Of a stretch of 64,000 bases of DNA, positions 24,559 to 36,135 are shown piece after piece. The stretch comes from Epiperipatus broadwayi (taxonomy: Eukaryota > Onychophora > Udeonychophora > Euonychophora > Peripatidae). The notes under the pieces are model-generated. The model ran no database searches. It worked only from the letters and a program-made list of their open reading frames with translations, and had not been told where the DNA came from. Position numbers and translations under genes: made by a program. How positions within the stretch are numbered: position 1 is the first letter of the stretch; each line of letters begins with the position of its first letter. The DNA is taken from positions 9,600,521 through 9,664,520 of the forward strand of contig JAQFVV010006200.1 of NCBI GenBank assembly GCA_028023455.1. The letters are read 5' to 3'.

Positions 24559-26280
24559 AGTGGTATATATGAGTTACAGAATAAAAGTTTGTGTGGGTAA
24601 GATAGTAATTTAAATTTATGTTCTTTAGTAGTTATGAAGATTAAAAAATCTGACTGTGATAAAATTGTATTAAATGAATTTAGTAATTTATTATAGAGAT
24701 GTATATTTAATGATTGTATTAAATAATGATGATGAATCAAGAAATGGGATTTTATGAAAATAAAAATTCTATAAGAATATAATGTAATATATGAAAATAT
24801 GAAATGGAATGAATGTTAAAGTAATGTATGATGTCAGTTTTTGTATTGGAAAAAGTATAATATTGACACTTGTCATAATATATTTATTTGTTTTGTAATG
24901 TTTATATCTGAATACATAATAGGAAGATGGGATTATACTATTAGACAATAGGGAGTTAATAGTCATAGATGCTGAAGATATATAGTGTAGAAGGATAAGT
25001 TAAAATTCCAGGATAAAATACTATCCTGAAGAACTGATAAGATGTTTTAATGGCATTGATCAGCATGATACACTTATTCTTATGTATAAGGAGATGAGAG
25101 GATTTTCCAAGGAAAAATGAATGTTATATTCCATGAGAGCTTGATGAATAAGCCAGGATATACTGGGGTAGAATCATTAAGGAAAAATGACTACCTTCCA
25201 AAATATAACACATCATAAAGAGAGTGATACATCCATTCCTATAGTTTGGTATAATAATTTAATAAAATCAGTTTCTTATCTGTAAAGTTTTATATATTAG
25301 AATATATAATAGACATTGTAGGTTGGCTAGTTATTCTTTATGAATTTTAGCTTTTTTCTTTCTAAGTTTAGTTAGATTGTTGTTAGAAATAGTAAGATCA
25401 TACATAAAACAAATATTCTTATATTCAACCAAAATCTGAATAACTTATTGTTGAAGAATAGTAAAGATCAAAATAAAAATGCAAATGTGAGTGTGAGAGC
25501 TGAAGAGTGCATAAAAATGAATGATAGTTTTAAAAGAAAGAATCCTTGAGCCAATTATCTATTTAAATACACTATTTGTATTATTTTAAGATTACCACAA
25601 CAGAAACAATTCTGTTAATAAATTGTTTTAGTATATTTTCATACAAATTTAAAATGTGAATGATATTAAAGTATTATAACCTGATTTAAACACTTTGAAT
25701 TATAAAGAATTATGTAACTATATGGAGGATGGCAAGAAAATTATCTCTCAAGATGAACTCATGGATGGTAATATTAGTTGATAATATAAAGGAAAGCATA
25801 CAAGATGGTAATAGTAAATTTATCATTTGATGACTAAATAACTAATATATAATTTGAATGCTTGAATGAAAGGAATGATGTTTCTTTTTATTTATTGTTA
25901 ATGTAAATAATTTTATTATAAATTTGTAATTATTTAAATATTAATTTTATGAGGCAATTATGTTATATTATATTTATAATAGTTGGTTATAAATTGTTGT
26001 TATTGTTAAAATAAATAAGTATTTTAATTTATAATTTTGACTAGTAGCTTTATTTCTATCTAGAATCATTTCTATCACAAAGTCATATCCTAAAGTATAC
26101 AATACAAGAAGAAAGTTATTACATAAAATATATTTATTAAATATTTCAAGGGTATAATTATACTAAAGGATTAGAGGTTGATAAATTAATTATTCATTAC
26201 TTTGAAATTATAATTGTATTAAAATAATATTTCATTAATACATAATTTATTAAATATGAAAATTGTAATTTAACAGTATC
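24559..26280. other. AT-rich region, no supported gene
   Basis: A patch at about 25,085-25,215 looks faintly coding on the plus strand (MNVIFHESLMNKPGYTG in one frame) but cannot be assigned; the rest is simple AT-rich sequence. Confidence 0.4.
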
Positions 26281-26402
26281 ATATATGTAGAGCAGTCAAG
26301 CATTGGTGGCTGAGTGGTCAGCACAGCTGCCTTACAAGCAGTTGTCCCGGGTTCGCTTCTCCACCGATGCTTTGACACATGAAAAGATATATATATGTAG
26401 AG
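26281..26402 (+). mobile_element. tRNA-Gly-derived retroposon with 12-bp target-site duplication
   Basis: 26,300-26,371 reads as a tRNA: acceptor GCATTGG pairing with CCGATGC, D arm GGCTGAGTGGTCAGCA, anticodon arm CTGCCTTACAAGCAG, and a B-box-like GGGTTCGCTTCTC. The anticodon loop CTTACAA (TAC) differs by one base from the TCC of the copy at 8,143, and the T stem is broken. The stem is extended by GTCAA and TTTGAC. ATATATGTAGAG flanks it directly at 26,281-26,292 and 26,391-26,402, which indicates insertion of a roughly 98-bp unit through a staggered cut. No A-rich tail is seen apart from GAAAAG. Confidence 0.75.
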
Positions 26403-27689
26403 AATTAAAAAAATAATATTATTCTTAGTAATCACATCCTTATTTTAAAATCAGGTTAAAATTTATTTTATAGAATAATTTTAAAAATGTTATATTATTC
26501 CAAAATACATGTTATTAATAAAATAATTTATAATGTTTGTGTTCTTGAAGGATAAAATTCAGATGAGTAAATGCTAATTAATTGAGTATTTAATTGAGTT
26601 AGATGATAGGAGATAATAGTTGATTTATAAAGCTTATGATTATTACAAAATGATTATTCTGTTTTATGATGATTATTTGTATAAGTAAGAGAATTAATAT
26701 TTATAAGTTTAATAAATTATTTAATTGAAAGTAGGTAAGTAGATTATAATTGTTAGTCTTAATGTATTATTATTATGGTTAGATTAATTTTTAAATAGAA
26801 AGTTTAATTTATATTTGAAATTGTAAGTGTAATTATTATTTCGATAATTAGATCTCAACAAAATCCCTTTTGTGATTCAATTATTTAACTTCCAATATTT
26901 GTTATTATATTTTAGAACAGAATAATTCTGATCCCTGAGATATCCATAGATAAGCATTAATTATTTCAATTAATTTAATCTGGATTTTTTTTAATATAAT
27001 TTTTTATTATAGTTTCTTAAATTACGGAAGAGTAGCTGAATAATTATTTCTAATGAAATATTATGTTAGTCATTGTTTGTTGTGGGGATTTTCCTAATGA
27101 TTATAATAGGATGGTAGTTGGAGAATTTCTACAATAGCAATGCCATTGTGGAGTATATTTTATATGCTTCTCAATCTTAAAATCTATATGTTGTGACCAT
27201 CCCTGAAGTCTATCTTATATATTATTTATTTTATGATACATTTCAAATTAGATAGAATCTTATATTGTATTGTTCTTATGCTGTATCATTTATCATTGAG
27301 CTAGTAGAGTAGATAGTATAATAATGTATGTGTATCATTTCTTTGTTCATGGGGAAGGTTACAATATAAACAATGGCAGTAAATCACTTTCCTCCAGGTT
27401 ATGAATTAAAAGCTCAGGAAAAGTGATTTATTCTCATTGTCTACATATACATTGAGGTATGTTGAATTATAGTTTATATACATATATATTATACGAACAC
27501 CTAAAATACAAGGAATAAATCCTTTATATTGCTTTTGCAAATTTAAAATAAATCCTAGATATGATATAGAATAAAATATCTTTATCTAATAACAAAATAA
27601 TATATGACAATAGCTGTAATATAATCATAACAATCTTTAAATTTTTGCCTTTTACAATATGTCTTGGTTAACTACAAAAATAACCTATA
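26403..27689. other. AT-rich spacer, no gene seen
   Basis: No frame or repeat supported; 27,060-27,350 is slightly less AT-rich. Confidence 0.45.
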
Positions 27690-29800
27690 TTGCATACATA
27701 GTGACATCTACCGGCTCTATATAAAATTAACACAAGCCTATAATTTATGCATTAATATCTTTATGATAACACATATTATATAACCCTCCATTCATTTTTC
27801 ATTATCCAATTATTAGTTAAATTAATTGACATTTTATAGATGTTCATACAATTATTTCTGTTATAATTAATGTAATTAGTTTCATATATCTTTCTTCTAT
27901 TAATTTCTTTAATATAATTTAATGGACTTATATTCTTAACACAATCTATTCTATGTCCATATTTTAAGTAGTGAACATATAATGCAGATCTGTCATCTCT
28001 CCTATTAACAGCATTATGTTCTCTAGCCCTTTCTTCTAATTGTTTTGCTGTATAGTAAACCATACTGCAAAACCCACAAGTAATTTTATATACTATACCC
28101 TTTTTATATTTTATATCTTTTATTTTATAATTCCCTACTAATATATCAAGATTTTTATTGTTTGACCATCCTATTTTAACATTTTTATCTATATAATTTT
28201 TATTTTTTAATAATGTGTGATAAATTTTAGGAACATATGAAAGTTTTATTCATTTTATATTTTTTGGTTCACTATTATTACCTAAATTATATTGTTTATA
28301 ATTAAATAATATATTTCTAATGTTCTAGGGTTATATCTGTAACTAGTATATAACTTTATAAATTTCTCTTTTTGGCAAAGTAGCTATCTTCCTATACATG
28401 TTATATTTATCATTTTTATTTTTAAAATTTTTAATAACTGGCATTTTTTGTATCTATGCCTGTTGCAAATCCATGGAAATTATTTTTCTTAATCTATCTT
28501 CTTTAATGAAGTATTTTAATGTAATTATGTTATTATCATCTACCTCTATCTCTATATCTAAATACTTTATTTTAACATCAATTTCTATAATTGTAAATTT
28601 TATATTATCCATATTATTATTAAGTTCATTATAAGTTTTCTTTATAACTCTTTTATTACTAATTATTAATATATCATCAACATATCTAAAGTAATGTATT
28701 ATATCTTGATTTTCTATTCTACTATTAACAATTTTCATTTCCATTTCATTGATAAATATTGATGACATCAATCTGCTAATTGCACATCCCATTACCCATC
28801 CCTTATGTATACTCCAATGTTCACTATTATATTTAAGATACAAACTATTATGTATTAAAATTAAACCTTCTTCTATAATATTAATTACATCTATATCATT
28901 AATATGTATATATAATTTCTGTATTAATATTTCTATACTTTTTGTTCTTGGAATGCTAGTATACATCTTCTCAATATCCATTACAAATATACTTTGGTTT
29001 CTATTCAATTTTATCATATTTAACTTATTTATAACAGCCTCTGTATTTTTAATGCAAAACTCCACATACCCAATAATGTTTACTATTTATTTACTTATTT
29101 AAAAACTTACAAAATCTTTGTAGAATAAAATCAGTAAAATTAAATAATAATCTTAATGGATTATTCTCTTTATGAGTTTTTACCTTAGTAAATAAATATA
29201 GGTTTTCATAGGAAGGATATAAAAATTTATATTGATTTGTATTAATAATTTTTTTCCCTTCCATTTTTTGTAATAATTTTATATATTTATTTTTTATCAT
29301 GTTAATAGGATCTTTTGATAATCTTTCATATCCTTCTTTTTTTATTTCACACTCTATCTTATCTATATAATCCTTAGAATATGAAACCACAAATCTACTA
29401 TCTTTATCCTCTTTTATGTATTGTTAGTTTTTCATTTTTACATATATGTCTTATTTCTTTAGTGATCCTTCTATATTTATATTCTTGCTTAAAAGTTTTT
29501 ATATCATATAATTCTTTGTTCAATAAATAATTTAATTTCTTTTTATCTTCCATAGAAATATTCGCCAGCTCTATATCTGTAGTTATTTTCTTTTTAATAT
29601 CATTATCCACAAATGGTATGAAAGATGGACTTTTACTTAATAAAATATTTTGTTCTATAGAAAATTTATATCTTGTTAAATTTATGAAATTATTCATAAT
29701 TTTCTTGTTGTAATTAATATATTCATAACACATTTTATCATTTATATCCATAGATAAACCTTTACATCTAATGCAAGCTTAAATAATTAATATATACCAA
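27690..29800 (-). pseudogene. PLE-B: nearly full-length decayed Penelope-like element
   Basis: Four successive minus-strand frames make one polyprotein. 29,751-29,404 is the N-terminal, lysine/isoleucine-rich part. 29,390-29,091 holds an RT block, YKFLYPSYENLYLFTKVKTH. 29,065-28,454 is the RT core, with FVMDIEKMYTSIP, a GWVMGCAIS block and the catalytic YVDD (FRYVDDILI). A shared frame from about 28,150 to 27,776 is the GIY-YIG domain, VYKITCGFCSMVYYTAKQLE, then EERAREHNAVNRRDDRSALY. The nuclease's usual YIG reads YTA, so its active site is damaged. Breaks between frames and a stop before the nuclease rule out function, although the catalytic YVDD survives. The nuclease lies at the C-terminus as in canonical PLEs. 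Divergent from PLE-A and from the dimer at 56.5 kb. Confidence 0.9.
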
Positions 29801-29832
29801 AAGATGGCTTAATAAATCCCTTTTTAATGCTG

Positions 29833-29893
29833 TATTAAACCTATCCCTAGAGTAGTTTCTAGCGTATGGTTTTTATTAGTTAGGAAATCATTG
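29833..29893 (-). ncRNA. Decayed hammerhead-like motif upstream of PLE-B
   Basis: Read on the PLE-B strand just 5' of its coding region: CTAATAA (CTGATGA with two G-to-A changes), a short hairpin ending in GCTA, then GAAACTACTCTAGGGATA. It aligns closely with the FB core, where the last part reads GAAACTAGTCTGGGGATA. PLEs are known to carry hammerhead motifs in their terminal repeats, and the position here fits. Two core guanines are lost, so it would be inactive. Confidence 0.35.
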
Positions 29894-29899
29894 CCAATA

Positions 29900-30490
29900 A
29901 CACCCAAATATTTTGTAAATATTGAAAGGGGGTTGCACAATGTTATTGGAAAAAGGGTAAACTAAAAGAAGTTCATCATCAAATATCTCAATGAAAGTTT
30001 CTACCAGGCTCAGGGCAAAAATATCTTCCATGGTCAAATTGCAAACCTCAAAACACTAACTGCATGTCCAATTCCTGAAGGTCAAATAGTGAGGATTGTC
30101 TAGCACAGTTTATTTCAGCATACTCAGAAGTAAAATATAGCATCTAATAGGAGTCTATGGAAGGCATAGCAAATCTCTTGAATAAGTATGACATGAGAAA
30201 TTACCACAAGATCCTATGGAAAGAAATAAACAGTGAACTGAGAAATTCAACATTAGCAGAGCAATGGTAAAGTACTTACCTGAATTCAAGAAGAAATTTG
30301 AAGACCAGTCATGGATCAAGACTATCTTACTAGAATGAGAGATCTCACCAGAAAACTGGGGATAATGTAAAAAGTCACCCCTATTCCAGAGGATTATCAC
30401 ATAGAAGGTGGATTTTTTTTAACAAAAAACATCCAAAGGGACATCATGCAAATGACTCAGGATGAAACATCTGGAAGACTTTTATTATGA
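29900..30490 (+). pseudogene. Unidentified coding-like relic
   Basis: Three overlapping plus-strand frames each give a protein-like stretch in succession: LNESFYQAQGKNIFHGQIAN (about 29,993-30,055), MEGIANLLNKYDMRNYHKIL with EINSELRNSTLAEQW (about 30,157-30,269), and KYLPEFKKKFEDQSWIK with ISPENW (about 30,272-30,360). Together they suggest one frameshifted gene of perhaps 150-200 codons. Poly-purine sequence and GGGG runs follow (30,590-30,640). I do not recognise a domain. A gag-like protein of a mobile element is one possibility, suggested by the context only. Confidence 0.4.
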
Positions 30491-32084
30491 AGCATAGGTA
30501 GTAAATTATGAATAGAAAGCTTTCTAAACTTTATTGTATATTGTTTGAGTTTTTTTGTATTGATTAAAGGAAGGGGATAATGGAATGATAATTTCACTGA
30601 TAAGTACTTATAGTTAGCAGTAGTAGTGGGGGTTTATAATTTATTTATTTTTGTCAATTCAAAATTTAAAGTACATCTAAATTAAATAATAAGTTGGCAA
30701 TTCAGAACATTTAAGAAAATAAATACAAAATATCATTTATATGTATGTATGAGAATGTGTATGTAATGGATGTTTATTGTATAAACAAATTGAAATCCAT
30801 GCAACAATTAAAAGAATTAAGTAATATATATTTTAAGTTGTGAATAGATTAGATTAATTATTTTGAGTTATGTACTAATTACTGATTAAAAGAAAACAAT
30901 TTTGTATGCTTGCTTTTAGTTTAGTTAATTAAAAGAAGAAAAAAAACTTTTTAATGCTTATTTATACTTCTTAAAGTTTAATTGATTAATCAAATAAAAT
31001 ACAAGGTAATCCAAGAGAGAAAAGAATTTTGATAAAAATTTAGTAAATGATAAAAATGAGAGCACCTAACTAACAAATAACTAGTTTTCATGTCTAAGAA
31101 AAGTATACCGGTTTAATTTTTTATTTGTTCCAATGACAAATGTAAAATCTTATACTACTATTAGCCTCATAAGTAGAGGTAGGGAAAAAAAACGTTTGAT
31201 TTCTCCAAAAATTTATGAGAAATACAAATAGTTAGATTCCAATTGCTAAATACCAATATAATACAGGATAGAAGATCAAATTTCCATCAAATAGATGCCA
31301 AATGTTAATACTATTTAATAGACATATCTAGGCAAAAATATTTTATTGTAACCATGATAATTGCTATAATTACTATAAAAGGGTACTAAAGATAAATCTT
31401 TTATATAATATTATGAAGTTTCATAATAAGCAAGAAAGAGAAAAAAATTACTGAGAATAATCCTAGAAAACTGAGTACATCTACAACAACAAAAAAAACA
31501 ACCCAAAATTAGTATCAGATATTTTTATTTCATATCGGAATGTTACTAGAAACTCTCTTTATATGAATTAAATTAGTCGAGTGTTCTAAATATATATATT
31601 TTTTGCTCTTTATAGAAATTATATTTTACAGCAGTATCAATTTTATATGTATATGTAGATAGCTATTTTATATTTTATGTAAAGTTTTTTTTTTATTTTT
31701 ATGGTAAAAGAAAACAAAAAACAATTAATCCTACTTAATTTAGAAGATAAGCAAGAAATTTTTTTACTATTATTCTTAGATTACTTTTAAAAGATATACA
31801 ATATATTTTTTATAAAACAAGATTTAGGCTTGATTGAACAATTATATATATATGTAATTTAAACTACAGACTAAAACATATATTTAATGTCTTAGAAAGT
31901 TAACTAGAAATATATAAAGTTTAAAAAAAACAAGGTGCAAAATTTAAAGTTATGCAAGGTATTCAGATGAATATATGTGTTTGAATCTTGTGTGAACACA
32001 TATTTAAAGATGAACTTTTTCTTATTGTTATTATTATATTTAAACGTTCAACTGCGTGTTAAAAAAATATTTGTAAACTCTAAT
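30491..32084. other. AT-rich region, no gene seen
   Basis: A/T runs and short (AT)n tracts only. Confidence 0.5.
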
Positions 32085-32341
32085 ATTTGTGTTAATATGA
32101 AAATACACACGTATAACTTAAATATATATAATCACCGTAAATAAAACGAATGACAAACTTTTTATCGATTTATTCGAGCGCTTTCAAAGGTCTAAGCCTT
32201 CATTTTCAAAAAGTAAACTATGCAAATTAGGGCGGACTAAATATGCAAATAAGGATGGAATAGATCTAGATCTGCTACTTCCTACATATGGTGATTATAT
32301 ATATTTAAGTTATACGTGTGTATTTTCATATTAACACAAAT
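32085..32341. mobile_element. MITE-3, 257 bp with near-perfect 52-bp TIRs
   Basis: 32,085-32,136 (ATTTGTGTTAATATGAAAAT...ATAATCACC) is the inverse of 32,290-32,341 with almost no mismatch, suggesting a fairly recent insertion or gene conversion of the arms. The 153-bp centre is richer in G/C than its surroundings. It contains ATTCGAGCGCTTTCAAAGG and two octamer-like ATGCAAAT motifs (one is TATGCAAATTAGG, also seen at 46,020). No ORF. The target-site duplication is not clear. Confidence 0.85.
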
Positions 32342-33544
32342 TGTTATTATGGTAAATTTTAAGTAAATGTTATTTGAGATCATGTAGGCAAATTAATGTT
32401 CTTGTACTTATAGTAAAGGGAAGAATTTTGATTTAAATTCATATGATCAATTTTATATATACATAAAGGCAGATTAAATGTCTATACATGTGTTTTCAGA
32501 GAGTGTTTATTTATTGTGATGCAGATATCAATAATGAGAATATAGTGTTACAAAGTCTGTAAGATTATAATGTAATACTTAAAAGTAATGACATTTTCGT
32601 ATACAATGAGAAGAAGAGAAATATTTATTTATATCAGGAGTTTATGTCACTTATATTTAAAAAAGAAATTATTAAGTTAAATAACGTAAATGACATAATA
32701 GAGTCAATATCAGTTTTAATAGGTGTGACTTGTGAAACATTAATGTATACAATAGTTGCTTGAAATTAAATGATTCTGAATCCATCTTCCATCTGGGATG
32801 AAATGTTCATTTGAACATTTAAATATAAGGAATGAGCTTTGGATATATTTTCATGATTAACAATTGAGCTTTGGATATATTTTCATGAGTTTAAACATTA
32901 GTGTTCTATAACAATGCTAGCTCAATACTTGCCTATTAAAATACAATAAAATATTATTATTGATAAAATATGTTTTCCTTGCTTGACTAAAGATTAAAAT
33001 ATTTTTTTTTTGTCAGATTGTGTTTAATATGGTCAACACAGGATATAGTTAAAAGTGATAAATATAAATATGTGTCATGTTTTGATCAACCATTTTAATA
33101 TCTTCAGAAATGAATTGAAAATAAAATTCATTAGCAATATGAAATAGGTGCATAAGATCACAGACAATTTTTGTTAAACATTTACCATTATAGAATAATA
33201 AATATATATAATGTGCTAATCTGAATTACCATCAATTGAAAAACAAAAATCCCTTTTTGGGCTAAAAGTTTACCACATATTGTGTGTGGAGTTGACTCTC
33301 TATAAAATTATTTAGATGATGCTTTAAAGTTCACTCACTTTATATATTTTATGTTAATAAATAGTTTTTAAACATTAAAATCATGCTATCTGTGGGTATG
33401 GTACATCCATGCATAAATACATTTACCTGATTTAGTGGAAAGACATATTTACTTATAGGAGATTGATAAACACAGCCATACATAAATGAATATAAACATT
33501 ACTGTGTTTATATTAATGTTTACCAATTTTTAACTTACAATATT
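32342..33544. other. AT-rich region with a short direct duplication
   Basis: TGAGCTTTGGATATATTTTC occurs twice, at about 32,833 and 32,866, as a 33-bp tandem step. Nothing else supported. Confidence 0.5.
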
Positions 33545-33840
33545 TATTAATCAAGACATTTATTTTCTTATATAGCGCGATGTTTTTGTTCTGCCAATAA
33601 GCTGATATAGATGTAGAAAAGTAATTTAAAGTGATCAATTAATAACTTCACACTCTTTATTTTAAACACTTCAGATTTGCCCATACATATACGGTTGGGT
33701 CGAAAATATAGGTGGATTCATTCTATATTTTCTTAAAGACTTTATTTTGGGTTTGAAAAAATGGGAGTATTCATTTATATAGTGACATCTGCAAAGCGCA
33801 TGTGTATATCAGCTTATTGGCTTATTAATATTATAGAATA
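33545..33840. mobile_element. AGCGC-type dispersed repeat with inverted ends
   Basis: TATATAGCGCGATG (about 33,570) and a GCAAAGCGCATG near 33,791 flank the block. CAATAAGCTGATATA (33,595-33,609) is perfectly inverted at 33,805-33,819. The interior, from GTAATTTAAAGTGA through CACTTCAGATTTGC to GGGAGTATTCATTTATATAG, matches 23,600-23,820. A non-autonomous TIR element is the best guess. Confidence 0.6.
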
Positions 33841-34634
33841 TTTATTAATATAAATGTTTTTTACAAATGAGATTTCAGTTCCAATCTTTGTTTAATTGAC
33901 TATGATTTTAACAGATTTACATCTGGCTTAGATATAATTTTCACTTTTAAATATTAATAATATTTAAAAAACAAGCTTTATTAATATCAAGCTTTAGGAA
34001 TAGATGGATCTTTGAATCTTACTCTAAAATAATAGTGAAAGAATGCACTTATTCACAATCACAGGGAAATTAGTAGTAGTAGTACATATATAATAATAAA
34101 AATAATAAATATGATAATTACAATATTTTTAATTAATGGACATTTTATTTTTATTATATATGTGTGTGTTAAAAATCATTAAAACATTTTGACTTTTGAA
34201 GAAATGTAGTTTCTTGTTTAATTTTTTATTATTAAAATGTGTATGTATTCAATAGCAAACAAAAGTAGTTTGAGCATTATTAGGTCATTCAGTAGATGTT
34301 ACTAACAAGTAAACATTTTGATAAACATATAGATTATACTTGTTACTGATTTCAAATGATAGTTGCAGAAGAAGAAATTTTAATTCCATATTTTTTTCAA
34401 AGTTTTGATAATACATTTCACCTTAATATATATGTATTCCAATGCTTTAATCCCTAATTATGTTGTTTCATATTCTGAGTCCTATATGTAGATAATGCAA
34501 TAATTTTTTCAGGCAAAATCTAGCTTAGAAAAAAGAAATCAAAGATTATAATATATAAAATATTAAAATATCTAATATCTTTCTTTGATAGAAATATGTT
34601 TAAATATAAGATAAGTAAATGTGAATAACAAATA
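33841..34634. other. AT-rich spacer, no gene seen
   Basis: Simple AT-rich sequence. Confidence 0.5.
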
Positions 34635-34722
34635 GGCAAAACTCTCCATACAGTAACCCTTTCAGTGCAAGCCAGGGAAATCAACAGCTTGTGTAAGCAT
34701 AGAGAATGGTAGTCACGTGATA
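34635..34722 (+). mobile_element. FB element copy 3, deleted to its two ends
   Basis: GGCAAAACTCTCCATACAG at 34,635 continues into a CAGTGCAAGCCAGGGAAATC variant, then jumps to the outer terminus AGCTTGTGTAAGCATAGAGA ending near AGTCACGTGAT. The arm-loop-arm centre is missing. Confidence 0.75.
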
Positions 34723-35829
34723 AATGTGAATAAAGTAATTGATTTTTACATAATTAGTTCTATTTATTATAATGGTAAAACAATTTTGAAGGGTAACCAT
34801 CTATAGAAATACAAACTTTTTTTATCAGTAAAATATGCTACTTGACATTAAGTTTACAAATTGATAGAGAAGAATAATAGGAAGGCAATATGCATTCAAC
34901 ATTGTGGGATAATAATATATTAACTTTTCTTCTGAAGACATCAGTAGTAAAAAGCACAGCAACAAAACAAGTATTACATTCAGTCCAATGATTAATGATT
35001 GTAAAAAAATAATGACAACTAGTAAAAGACATTGCTTTAAAAAAACTTTCATTTGTAACAGCCCATTATATTCTTTGCAAAATTCTCAAATTTAGAGAAA
35101 TGTATGTTTGCCACAGTAGGTAGAGATAACCTTTAGGCTCAGAGATTATAGTAGCAACCTATCCCCTTGCCATTAGTAAAATCTATATCATATTACATTT
35201 ATATAGTGATTATATGATACTCATAAGATTAATCAAGATAAAACTGGGACTGTTATCTGTTAAATAATAATCCATATTAGATGATTAGCTAGATTGGATA
35301 CTGGAAATTTACCTGAAAAAAAAAATCAAAATCTAATTATAAACTGAAAAGTTGAAAAATCATCTAGCTGAAACTAAAATCCCAGGTCATGGCATGGCAG
35401 ACCTATGCAATCAATAAATGCAAAGATTCCATTATTTGCAGCCTTTCCTGCAATACTAAATAAAAGGATTTCGAAATTTTCTCTACCATGAGTAACCAAT
35501 CAAGACACAAATTTTTATCATATTAAGATTTAAAACTTCTGCTATAATAGGACAAATGTATATCTCTCATCAAAACTATATTGATAAGAACTGCAATGAC
35601 GTGTTTCATCACTGGTATTTGTTTATTATTTATTTTGTAATAAAATCATATATGAAAAACAAAAACTTTATTTCTAATTGTTTATAAAAAAAAACTTTAC
35701 TGATTATTATGTAATTCATTTAATATCTTATTTATTTTCTTTGCATTTGTAATTTTAAACATATAAATGTTTGCTATACAATCACTTTTACACCTCAATT
35801 ATGTTAATTTTATTGTATAACTTCCTTTG
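34723..35829. other. AT-rich spacer, no supported gene
   Basis: Two overlapping minus frames at 34,825-35,052 are hydrophobic low-complexity sequence and not supported. Confidence 0.45.
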
Positions 35830-35958
35830 TATATATTTCTGAATTTTTAAATGTATCCTTGTAACCTAGGAACGCTATACGTATGTTTCCACTGTATTTC
35901 ACATTTTGTTGCATCCTTTATATTGTATTTTTTTCTGTAAATAAAGTTTACTCTTGAA
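35830..35958 (+). other. Possible 3'-end or LTR-like segment with polyadenylation signal
   Basis: Sequence of higher complexity (CTTGTAACCTAGGAACGCTA, 35,860-35,879) ends in GTAAATAAAGTTTACTC, which contains AATAAA. It resembles the terminal region of an LTR or a transcript end, directly before the open frame at 35,959. No second copy is in the window. Confidence 0.2.
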
Positions 35959-36135
35959 ATGAAGAGAAAAATTAAAGAAGCTTGGGCCATAGCCAAAAAT
36001 CAATTTGCGATAAATAAAAAAGAGATACCTGCCTTCCTATCTCGAAGAAATGAGCTCTATAAGAAGATTTCAAATAAAATTTACATAATTACACAACAAA
36101 TTAAAATGAATTTGAATATAAGCAAGTACGTTTAA
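35959..36135 (+). CDS. 58-codon open frame of unknown nature
   Basis: ATG at 35,959 to TAA at 36,133-36,135. The sequence opens MKRKIKEAWAIAKNQFAINK and goes on with EIPAFLSRRNELYKKIS. It is basic and likely helical, with a balanced amino-acid mix (W, P, G/C-containing codons such as GCC, CTC, CGA) unlike the I/N/K/Y-dominated chance frames around it. An in-frame stop lies just upstream (35,938-35,940), so ATG is the only start unless it is an exon. Possibly the start of a decayed mobile-element protein; no domain is recognised. Confidence 0.3.
   Translation: MKRKIKEAWAIAKNQFAINKKEIPAFLSRRNELYKKISNKIYIITQQIKMNLNISKYV

Noticed and set aside
26300-26371. Functional tRNA with anticodon TAC
   Set aside because: The body is a tRNA-Gly derivative with a broken T stem, and it is flanked by a target-site duplication.
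28398-29102. Plus-strand frames opposite PLE-B
   Set aside because: They are antisense to the reverse transcriptase, which has clear motifs on the minus strand.
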